DNA of 64,000 bases from Strix aluco. Taxonomy: Eukaryota; Chordata; Aves; Strigiformes; Strigidae. The DNA lies in assembly GCF_031877795.1 (NCBI RefSeq), contig NC_133935.1, positions 73,054,303 through 73,118,302 of the forward strand. The letters run 5' to 3'. Below are positions 12,001-24,000 of this stretch, piece by piece (the first letter of the stretch is position 1; every line of letters starts with the position of its first letter). A program made the translations under genes and the position numbers. The notes under the pieces are model-generated. The model was not told where the DNA came from, searched no databases, and worked only from the letters and a program-made list of their open reading frames with translations.

Positions 12001-15000
12001 CTGCATTACCATGTAAATGCTGCTAAAGCCATGTCATTTGCCTTTCCTGAACATGTAGGTATTCAGGAGTAGAATTACCAACATCGGGGCTTTTTTTTCA
12101 CTTTAAGCTTTTTTAATCCGCAAGTAAATATAGTGATCTGATTTGCCAGCAGCAAGTATTCATGTAACTTGATCAGATCTCAGGATCATTGAGAAAAACC
12201 ACATGCCATTTAGCCTCTTTCTATGCAGAGGAATTTGGACAATTCATCATTATTCCGAGGGCCTTATTAGTTGACAGAAGGGTTAACTGACCTTCAAACA
12301 GGAACTCGAGGGTTTGCCTGCAGGGAACATATTCCATGGCGAGTTGACTACTTAAGCACTTTCGATGTAAAGTAAAAACAATCTCTTGTGTCAGGGTATA
12401 ATTCAAAGAACAAAGGACCATTTTGCTCAATTGTGCAGGCAGCAGAAGTTATTTTTGTCTCTTGCCTATCATATTCACATTGTACAAGAAAGTCATTTTG
12501 TTGAGGAGTGATTTGTTCTGCTGAGGCTCTTTGTGTAATTTTTGAACTGAAGACCACCACTGTGTTTTGGCATTAAGGCAAACAATGTACAATCTTGAAA
12601 ACGGCTTTGTGTTTTGCCCTTTTTTCAAGAGGGCATGTGCTTAGGGTGTGTGAATTGATTTATGGACCTTTTTGAGCCATTAACCTCCTTCAAGGATGCC
12701 TGGTAAATGGATGTGTAAGTGAAGGCTTTTATCAGGTGTAACAGTCCTTTTCCTATTCAAGGAACTTGTGCTTGACCTGCTTCTGGTGTACTCTGCCATG
12801 ATGGTAGGTAGATAACGTGCATATATTCAAGGCCTCTCTTTTTGTTCTTTGCTGCTGTCCCTTTATTAAAGGCTTTGCAGGTTGGTGATTTCCTCTGTTG
12901 CTGCTGCCTGTGTAATTAAGGAGGAGGAGAGGTCAAGTGGCAGCCCCACTGCATGGAAACGCTTCTCCTGATAGTGTTATTGTGTACAAAGTGTGTCTGT
13001 GCTGTTAGAAATGACCATGCATCAGTAAGTTAATTGAGTAACTTCATGGCGGGTTAGTGCCAAAGAAATGCATCTTTATTCTAAAAGCTTGTTAAAAAAG
13101 GGAGTTGCCCGGACCTTATCACTCCAATTTGGCAACTACCTGGAGCCCTGGGTCTTACCTGACCTGACTAGCATATAAAGATAGGTAGGTATTCACAGTT
13201 ACAAAAATAAAGTAAGAATGAAAGTCCATTTCAGAAAGATGTGAATATTAATTCCCGACTTGGTGTTCAAAGTGTGAAGTAATTTAAAAAAAAATAAATC
13301 TATTAATCATCCTCATTCCCACTTGAGGGTGACTGCGTGCAGGCTCTTGGTTGTTAGTAACCATGTTGGAGAAGACTCCTCTCTTCTCCCTCAGACAGGG
13401 TTGCCCACAACCACATTCTTAGTTTTATTCTACTTTTCACTGCCTGATTTTTTCCCATTTTCTGTATACCCAAAATGTCAGCCAAGTGCCAGACTCCTTG
13501 ATGCATGTTGTGAATGTTTTCTCACCATTGGTGTCAGGAGTACATCCTGAGCCAAGTCCTGTACCCCTGCATAGAAGATCTCTCAAGGGCTGCTATTCCA
13601 TAAATTTGTCATGTTGTTCTTTGAAGCCACCTCAACATTTAGCACCCACAGTGTCTTGTGGTAGAGAACTCTGCTGCTGAAGTGCTGTGTAATCTATCTC
13701 CTTTTATTGTTGTTTGTGGGAGGCACAGGGGAAGGTGGTTGGTTTTTGGTCTGCTGGGTTCCACAGCTGATCCCTACTCCTGTGCTGGAGGAGGCAGTAA
13801 ATGGTTGTTCCTTGGTCACTTTTCCCATTTCACTCATGTTTTGCTCTTAAACCCTTTGCTATGTGCCTGCCTGTCATTTCTTTTCCTGTCTGGAAAGCCT
13901 TGCTCTGCTTCATTGTAGGAGTGAAACTGGGATTTTTGTCTTCAGTTGCTATCCAATTGACATCCAAACATTGCAAGAAGTGTCCATCCTTGCTCCATTA
14001 TTGTACCTGTTTCTGAGATGTGCAAATCCTGGTCTCCCCTAGAGTTATTTCCCTATCTCTCTCTCCCCTTTCACACTCAGCCCTAGTTCCCCCATACCCA
14101 AGCAGACACATCCATAATTAGCTTTTAATAATCCAGGCACAGACCACTTCTATACTCATTTCACCACTTCATTATAAACGATCTCCCTGCCAACGCCACC
14201 ATCATTTCCTTCACCTTAGCCTTCTTCTCCTTCCAGCGTGTGATTGCAACCCTCGTGGCATCCAGACCCCGCAGTGTGACCGTGCCACCGGGCAGTGCAT
14301 CTGCAATGAAGGGGTGGAAGGGCCGCGCTGCGACAAGTGCTCCCGGGGCTACTCGGGCTTCTTCCCTGACTGCGTGCCGTGCCATCAGTGCTTCGCCCTC
14401 TGGGACGTGATCATCAGCGAGCTGGCTAATAGGACCCAACAGTTCCTGGATAGGGCAAATGCCCTCAAAATCACTGGAGTCACCGGCCCATACCAGCAGA
14501 CGCTCAACACCCTGGAGGAGAAGCTCAGTGAAATTAAAACCATCATTGCACAAAATCCAGCTGCCGAGCCCCTGAAGAACATTGGAAATCTCTTTGAGGA
14601 AGCAGAGTGAGTACAGTTGCAGTTACAGGGCTAAGTCTAGCATGGGAGGGAGTGGGAGTGCCAGCGAGCTGGGATTTACTTGAGTGACTGATATCCCCAC
14701 GCTGGGCTGAGGACAGCTGGGCTCCGATCCTCCAGCCGGGTGTAGGGACTGCGGCTCCTCACGCTGGTGGAGCGCCTCCCCATGCTCGACACCAGCAGTG
14801 AGCATCTGTCCCGCGAGCAGAAACCTGGCCGGGGAAGGTAGGAGCAGTGCAGCTGCCATGCTCTGGGCAGAGGTTGTCCTGCTCCCACTGCGCACCAGGC
14901 AGCTAATTACCACAGAGCCACTCATGCTTGTCTCGCGCTCCCCCGGGGCAAAGGACAAACACTGCTATTATGTGAGAGAATGAAGAGGGGAGAGATTAAA

Positions 15001-18000
15001 TTCCTGGATTTCCGTGTGTAGCTGATGAGTTGGAAACTTGGGCTCCTTTCTGCACTCTGAGCATGTGTGGGGGGAAGCACCAACTTTATAACAAGGATTG
15101 TTTCCATTTTTCTCAGGGTAGGAGCCTTTTATTTTGGTTTAGGACTAAGCATACAAAAGATGGTAGTTTATGCTTTTGGAGATGGGGCAGTTTAAAATCA
15201 AGTAGGATTACAGATGCTTTCTAGCACTATGTACAACTGCTCGGACTTGCTCGTGCATTGTAAAGGGGACTGCACAAAGCAAAGGGGCGAGGATTAAAGC
15301 ACAAATGTCTCAATTAGGGATACACTTCTGTCCTGCAGCTCCCTCCCTGCAGTTAGAGAGCTGGGGGTTGCTGCTGCATTTGGGCTCTGTGTGTACTGAA
15401 GGAGGTCAGAGAAGCTGAGCAGCTGCTTTTACCTAACATACATACATATATATATGTATCTGTTCTTGCTCCTCTCTAGCTGTACAGAAGTAGTACTGGG
15501 CTTTGGAGGACTCCTGGAAAACAGCAGGGTCTTGGGCTATTGAGAGAGCTGTAAATTGATCATAGAGCTTAAATACTGCCTGATTCTTTCAGAATGAGGA
15601 AATGCTGGGTTCGGTGGGATCACCATGGATGGGAATAGCTTCCTATGCCCACTTCTGTTCTGCAGCAGCACTGACGTGTAACATACACTTGCTTTTTCCT
15701 TTTAGGGTTATCCCACTAGCTAAAACCTGCTCACTGAGGCCATCCTGAATGCTGAGGGCGGGAGGTTTTCCTTCATAGCCCTAGAGAAACGGCTGGTGAG
15801 GAGGATCTTTACAGACAAGTTAAAAGAATCCATTGTGTTAAAACTAAGGCTTTCTCCCCCCGCTTCCTGAAGTTCAAATCTGTCCCATGAGCTCGTAGTA
15901 ATGAAAACTGCATTTGTAGCTGTGTGGGATGGGAAGCAAATTATGTATGGATCATAGTAGTCAACTCTGACCTATGCAGTTGCCATGATACAAGAGAATT
16001 ACACCAGTCCTCTGGAATCTGCCTCCAGTTAATCTTACACAAAGCAGCTGTTTTCTGAGCAATTTGGTGCTTTGAGTTTATAAACGTGCGGTAGATTAAA
16101 AAGTAGTTTTGTATGATAAAGGAAACAGAACAGTATTCTAGGTAGGCATGTTGTTACAAATCACTTACAGCTCTGACAAGGGAGGACAGGTCCTGCCGTG
16201 GGAGAAGCTCAGAAAGACTCTAACCACCACTCTTCAGTAAAGTGAAACACTGAGGCTTACAACCCTTGCTCCTCCCCCTCTTGAGTCCTGTGCCTCTGTT
16301 TTACAGAAAGCTGACAGCAGATGTTACAGTTAAGATAGCTGACATAGAAGAAAACCTGTCAGCCTTAGCCGCGAAGAGCAATAGCACAGACACTGACCTG
16401 AGTGCGCTGGAGACAGATGCCAAAAGCCTAGACCATGTTGTGAAAGAACTTGCAGAACAGCTAGAGTTCATCAAGATCTCTGATGTTCGGGGTAAGTGTC
16501 ACTGAGAGGGGGAGAAAGCAGTGGGGTGGCCAAAGATTTAATTAGAGCATGGCTTTAAATACCAGGTTAATCTTCTAACTTGTAATAAAACACAGTTCCT
16601 AGAAGGGCAGCTTCTTTCTGTTTAGCAGAGTTGCAGATGCAGCAGGAATTTTGTTTTGCCCCCTCACCCCCTCTCTTCCCTCTGCACATTGCAAAGCCAG
16701 CTTAAGTTCCTGGGGCACAGAATTGTCTTAAAGTCTCTTCATTAATACATTTTGGATGAGACACAACAGCTGAAAGTGCAGCAGATTCCAAGATACACCT
16801 GGACATCTCCCTTGCTCTCCCCAGTCTGTTAAATTGCTGTTCCTGGTTGCAAAAACTACCTGGATCTTTGTGACTAAGAGCATACCGTAAGGGCCTAGTT
16901 CTTCTGAGCCACCTAAGCCTTGCATGTTCATTGGCACACTGAAATGTGCCAAGAATCAAAATTTGCTGGAGAAAGAAATCTCACCAAATTCCATGGAGAT
17001 TTTGAAAGCTGACTTCATTCAAGCTTGAGAGATGGGATTTTTTTTTTTTTTAAATTTCCTGCCTGGCAGGAAGTCTGAGATTGTTTCCAGTGAATGTAGG
17101 ATTTCACAGGGTGAGGCAAATAGGATGTAGAACAGGGGAGTCCACAGCTTGTGGCATTCTGCAGAGGAAAGCTGCCCTGACATGTAGAGTGTGGCCACCC
17201 CCACAGGGTCCCTCACACCAGTTCAAGGCCTCTCTAGGAGTTGTCCAAAACTAAACAGTTCCATAAATCAGCATCTTCATCAAGCAGTTGTTTCTTGGGC
17301 AAGCTCTGACCCATTTCCAAGCAGTGATTCCATAAGCCAGACGTCCCAGCGCAAGCAATAAGAACTAATGGGATAAGTGAATCCTTAGACTGTTGCCCTA
17401 TACACCTAAAAGGCTGGATCTCCTTTTGCCCTCAGGGCAAGCAGAATTCAGACACTAGGGTCAGAGAAAGGTTTAACTTCAAAATCCAGCAAACTTGACA
17501 CACTGTCAACCAAGCAAAAAAAAATGAACTTTTTTTTTTCCCACAACAAGCCAAATTCTGTCATCCTTGCAATGGCACTGAATACAGCTGCAAAGGCTGG
17601 TGTTTCATTTAACTTGATAGTCATATCACTAACCCTGATGTGTCATCTGCCAGCCTGCATAATATAAATTACTTCGCGTTACTTCATAGATTTCTGAGCA
17701 GCTCCATTTGATTTCTGCAGGAGCCTTGGATAGTATCACCAAGTATTTCCAGATGTCCCTGGAGGCAGAGGAGAGGGTCAATGCCTCCACTGTTCACCCC
17801 GATAGCACTGTGGAGCTGTCAGCGCAAACACGGCAGGAAGTGGAAGACTTAATCAATGAGAAGGAGGCCCAGTTCAAGGCTAAACAAGAGGAGCAGTCGC
17901 GCCTTCTGGATGAACTCGCAGGCAAGCTGCAGAGCCTGGATCTCTCCGAAGTGGCTGAGAAGGTATGCAGCTGAGCAAAAATAAAGTCAGGTTTGTAGAG

Positions 18001-21000
18001 AACAACGGGTGAGGAGGAACTGTATAAGGCTTGACAGTCCGAGATATGCTGTTTGTTCATGAAAAAATGGACGTTTCTTGGGTGATGGGGTATTTTGTGG
18101 GCTAGAACAGGGCTCTGAGACCTACTGGCTTTCAGGCACCAGCCCTTCATGCTGGTCTCCCTGCTACCCTTCCCAGCCCCAACAGAGCACCCATCTTTTC
18201 ATCCCCCCTGCTCCAACCCAAAGCCCTTTGCTGTGGACAGAGCTCCCATGTGCAGAAAAGTGTAGCAAGTCTGCTGGCCTGAGAGCCAGCCTCTTAAGCC
18301 TGTCCTCAGTTCATGTGCTTGCTTTCTCTAGGCTCCTCTCTTCCTTTTTGCAGCTCCACAGGGTACACGCTATGCCTGTGCAGTGCCCAGGCAGGCAGCA
18401 CTTCTGCTCGCACCGATGGGCTGCCCTCCTCGGCATCACCGCTCTCCCATCCTCGTGCTTCAGACAAAGCAGAACTTACAGGGAGTTGGAGTCAAAAGGG
18501 CATTTTCTCCGTTGAAACTGCCTGCTCATCTGTAAATATGATCAAGGGTGGCTTTTTCTTGGGAGAGGCTGGGTGTTCCCTTAGTTTCGCTTTGAAGTCG
18601 GCCAGCTGCATTCAGAGAACAATCCTGCGTGAAGGCAGGCTGCAGGGGACTGCTCATTAACTCCCCTGGGCAGGCCAGGCCTCTGTTAGAGGATGAGTTC
18701 TTCACACACTGAATTGTCCCCATCCTTTATAACTACTGTCATCCTTCCCGACTCCCCCAGCCCTCCTTTTTTCTCTGAGGGAAGAAAAAGGCATCTTTTT
18801 GTTTAGTTTCCCTTCCCCTGCATTCCTGCCTAACTGATTTTGAGGACTGAAAATCTTGGGTAGATGTTTATCAAAGCCATAAACACTGAGTTGCTTGGAG
18901 GTGTAATCACAGGACACCAAAAAAAAAATCTTTTTGCTTTCTAGCTACTGCTGGTTTGCATGCCAAACAGGTAAGAGGGACTCATTTACACTTCACAGGA
19001 GACAGCTGCAGCTAACTTGGCACAGCCCCTAGGTTTTCCCAGAGAGATTTTTTGGCTGCAAAGTATGTAGGTTAGTGACTATCATTTGGCAAAAGGGGTG
19101 GGGTGGAAAGGGAAAACCTCAAAAGAATGGGGAATTTTCCAGTCTTCCCTCTGGCTAAAACATTGTCCAGACAACTGACCAAGCAGTGGATAATTCTCAG
19201 TACAAATACTGCTGATTGAAATAGGGGTTTTTTGCCTTTTTTTTAAAAAAAAAAAAAGCCTACCCTGAAACTTTCTATGGGAACACATCCTTGACAACGA
19301 TTCACAGATTGGAAAGTGTTCTGGAAAGATGAAATCAGAGCAAACATTTGGTGGAAGGGAATGGGACAGCTTTTTAAGGGAGATGAAAAAAAGTTTCCTG
19401 TTCAACTTGGAGCACTTCAGCTTCTTCATATTTCATTTCTAGGGCATTAGAGCAAAAGAAAAGATACTACTCTGCACAAAATAGCGTCTTGGGATGGTCA
19501 CTTTTCCCTCCAACAGTAGTGAAGACTGATTGCAAACAAAAGGCATACGGACAGAAGTAGCTTCCAGCTTGAAACCAAAGCTTAAATACAGCTTTACAGT
19601 GAAAGGTGATGTACAGGAAAAGTAGATGATGAAGGTGCAGCAGGGCTTCCCTCATAACCTCCAGCTACTTCAGCATCAGGGAGCTGCTATTCGTAACTGA
19701 GTTGAAGGCAGGAAGGTGCAGGGGGCACAGAAGAAAGATTTAAGTCATGCTGGTATGGCCCTGCAGCAGGAACCACCTCCTGCTTGCAGCTCTACTTCAG
19801 CTTCCTTCCCTGGGCTACTTGGGATGCCACTGCAAGGGGCAGAAACAACATAGTGTAGAGCAGTGTCCAACTGCATCCCCCTCACAGCTCAGCAACAGAA
19901 ATAAAGCTGTGACTGTTTCCCTTGTCTAACGTGTCTCTGCAGACATGTGGCACTCCCGCGGGAGCCTCTTGTGCCGAGTCCGAGTGTGGCGGGTTAAACT
20001 GTCGAACAGATGATGGAAAGAAGAAGTGCGGAGGACCGGGCTGCGAGGGGCTGGTGACCGTAGCTCACAACGCCTGGCAGAAAGCCATGGATTTTGACAG
20101 AGACATCCTTAGTGCATTAGCAGAAGTTGAGCAACTCTCCAGAATGGTAATACGCCAAATCCATTGTTAGATGTTAAAAAAAAAAAAAATATCCTTCGGT
20201 TGTAACACAAGTTTAGACAGTAATTGACAAAGTATGTGCCTGGCTTACTTCAAAACCTTCTCTTCAGTTGCGTAACCTCATGATGCTTGTAAAGATCCTC
20301 CAAAAGGGAGCTTGTAAAGTGAAGCTTCATGGATAACTCTAAACATTAGCCTGAGTTGTTTAAACTAGCATTGGTGGTATGGATCATGGCCAGCTTTTAA
20401 AAGTGTTCTGTGAGTTTTATGAGAAAAAGCATTTCTCATTACTATTACCTCTGACTCGAGCTGAATGTGTTTTAAAATGGGCCTTAAAGCATAAGCAGAT
20501 ATGCAATCAAGCCTTCAATTTTCCTCTCTTTAGGTTTCTGAGGCGAAACAGAGAGCTGATGAAGCAAAACAAAATGCACAAGCAGTTTTGCTTAAAACCA
20601 ATGCTACAAAAGAACAAGTGGACAGAAGCAATGAAGATCTGAGAAATCTGATTAAACAGATTAGAGACTTCCTAATGCGTAAAAAACCTTACATTTAAAT
20701 TATATTTTAATTCTGGGTTTGTGAAAACTATCTTTAGGTCTGAATCGTCCTCTAAAGGGTAATGCAATAGCTGTGTCTCCTCCCACTGCCCCTTTCAGCC
20801 AGGCTTGGTGTGTATGATGAAATCTGGAAACAAGAGAAAACCAAGACAATAGGAAAGTGAGAGCAAAGTGTGACGTGTTCATTTCAGCTGAGGCTGTTGT
20901 ACTGCTGTAGCTTGCCAAGTGTGTTCGTAAGTTTTGGCTAGAAAGACAAAGTACTATTAAAGGGGAGGAAAGTCAGAAACTGTGAGTTTATCTCTCTGAG

Positions 21001-24000
21001 AAAGCACGTAAAGGTTAAATGAGGGCCTTGTTCACTAGCAAGCGGCAGCATGGCAAACCCATTCCTTCCCTGTTTGCACAAGGCTGAGTATGCTGTTAGC
21101 ACAAATACATTTATGTGCAGCTCTTGGCCTCGTTTCCTGTGGGCTCGTGTCTCCCCCCCAGCCCCAGTGTGGTGTAGCTAATGACCAAGATCTTCAAATG
21201 GCTTCCAAGAAAGCCATGCCAGCAGGGCCTACGTGCCTGCTGGGCCTCTCCTGAGAGGAAAGTTTCTCCTTAAGGAAGCAGTTTTAACACCTTGGTTTTC
21301 CATAAGTCTGGGGGAGGATGTTTTCCCATTATTCTCCTTCTTAAAGGAGCAACTGGCCAAGAATTTGAATACTAAGACTTGACAGAGGGAAGCTTTTTCT
21401 CATATCTTTGTCATTTGTGTCCATCCACTAGAAGACAGCGCTGACCTGGATAGCATTGAGGCAGTGGCTAATGAAGTGCTGAACATGGACATGCCAAGCA
21501 CTCCCCAGCAGCTGCAAGCCCTGACAGAAGATATTCGTGAGCGTGTGGAAAGCCTTTCTGATGTTGAGGTCATTCTGCAGCAGAGCGCTGGAGACATTGC
21601 CAGAGCAGAAATGCTCCTGGAGGAAGCTAAAAAAGCAAGGTATGCAACCCTGTTCTGTATGAGCTGTTTTCCATCACCAAGAGCTTGAATTAGACTTTCA
21701 TTTCATTGTATCAGAAAACACGGAGTCAACTTTCCCCAATGTAGATTCTCATTCCTTCACTAAGGGGCAAAAATGGCTCTTTTCCAGTTCCAAAGTTAAA
21801 AGCATTTTTAGCGTTAACGTAGTTTTGCTCCACAGCAAAGGTGCAACAGATGTTAAAGTCACTGCAGACATGGTAAAAGCAGCACTAGAAGAGGCTGAAA
21901 AAGCTCAAAATGCAGCTGAAAAAGCCATCAAACAAGCTGATGAAGATATTAAAGGAACTCAAGACCTGCTGACCTCGGTGAGCTCTTTACAAGTGTTTCT
22001 TAAGATATAGAAAGAGGCACCAAATCTGATACTTAGGAAGTGATGAAAGCCTGTCTAGGGAAGACTCTTGGCTACTGCAAATCCAAGACTGCACTTAAAA
22101 TAAATCTAAACCATTGCTGCCTTCACATCAACTTGTGAGTTAGTATGACAGATGCTAGGGGACCATTTGCTCTTTAAAAAAAACCAAAAAAACCCAAAAA
22201 AACCCAAAAGCCTTTTCTCACCCCATGTGCTACACCACTAAAGTTAAATGAGCAAGACTGTAGCCCTCTAACACCTGTCCACCACACTGGTAGTGTACTG
22301 GTGTAGCCACACTATCAGCGTTATCCACCACAGCACCAGACTAAAATGAATAAATGCTGGATTAACGTGGTAATTACTGTAGTCGTGTCAGACAATGTTA
22401 TTTTCAGACTTCATCTCAAAGCCCTCACGAGACCATAGAGCTATCTGTACACATGAAGCTTGGCCAGCTTAGAAGAGATGCAGCTTCACACATCCATTAT
22501 TACATGGAGTCAAATGTCTGAAGTTTTGCCTCTGGATTAGGCAACTCTTGCATGTGTAATACAACTAAGTATTTTTAAACCATGTTCCTTAATGCTTTTG
22601 CAGCCCCCTACATACCCCATCTTCAGTGGGCTCTTTCACCCTGACTGCAATTGGCCATTTGCAGCAAAACTAACACACTGGTTTTTGTATCAGATCTATG
22701 GACATGAACTAATTAGTTGATCAGGGCTTATCCAGAAAGTTTAGCATTATATTCAGTGTCTTTCAAAATTGTAACTCTCATCCCTCTTTGTTAGATTGAA
22801 TCTGAAAATGCAGCATCTGAAGAAACACTGAATAATGCTACCTTACGTCTGTTTGAGCTCGAGAAGAGTGTTGAAGACCTTAAGCAGAAGGCTGCTACAA
22901 ATTCAGAGACTGTGGACAATATAGAAGAAAAAATTGTTACTGCAAAACAAAATGCGGAAGAAGTTAAAAAGGTGAGAAGCTCGGGAAAGATGCTGAGGGA
23001 AAGCCAACAAAACCCTGACCCCAGTTTGTCTAAAGGAACATTAATGACATGTGAGCCATTTCATTTATTGGTCAAGAACTGGGGACAAAAAAAAAAAAAA
23101 CAACGCACTTACCAAAGATAGCTGCTTTTTAATTACTTTGGTACCAGATATGGAGAGAATGAAGTATTGGAAGTTTTCAGGTTTTAAAATAGCTGCAGGA
23201 AACCTATCATGCTGTCACACAGTCAGCCTTTCATAGATTCGTTTCTGTCCCTCAGCTTTACGATCTGCCACAGGAGAACTGGTAAGTTTTTTTCCTCTTG
23301 TATAGAGTATTTATGGGTTTATGGCAATGATAGGTTCATGACAAACAATCTGAAATTTGGCATATACAGAATCAAGTGACAAGAAAAACTGTTAGCTCGA
23401 TATAAAACCAAAGTAATTTCTAAATATCAGAGATGCAAAATTTGCTGTGACCATTGGCATTGCTCCCAGTGTCTGCTACACATCTTCGTAACAGCAAAAG
23501 AATGCTCGTTAACAAAACAATTGACAAATCTGCCAAAGGAAGTTTCATTGCTCCAATCTGTTGTCTATAGTTAGCCCACTGGTCTCCAGGGAGGTATTTT
23601 CTGCCAGGAGAGATGTATTATCCATCAAATCAATTATTTACAAACACTAAGTAGTATTTCAGGTGGCTGTCAAGTAAACACGAGAGACTTCCAGTACTGC
23701 TGCAACTTAATTTGCTTATTGGTTGAATTCAGTTAGGTCATAGGACTTCCTAATCTTAACCTCACAGAGAAAAGCACAGCTGAGAAACCAACCTTGTGAC
23801 TTCTCCAGCACCTTCATGTAGGCAAACTAGGCAGCTGTTCTTCCTGAAAGGGTAACAGGGGTATTCCTCCCCAAATGCAAGCATTCAACCAGAAGCAGTG
23901 CCAGTCCCTTACCACATGTGGCTTTCCAGCTGTACTAGGGGCCACTGCTTCCGTTAGTTACAGAATTGTGTAACTGAATCCCATAAACCCTTGTCATCAG

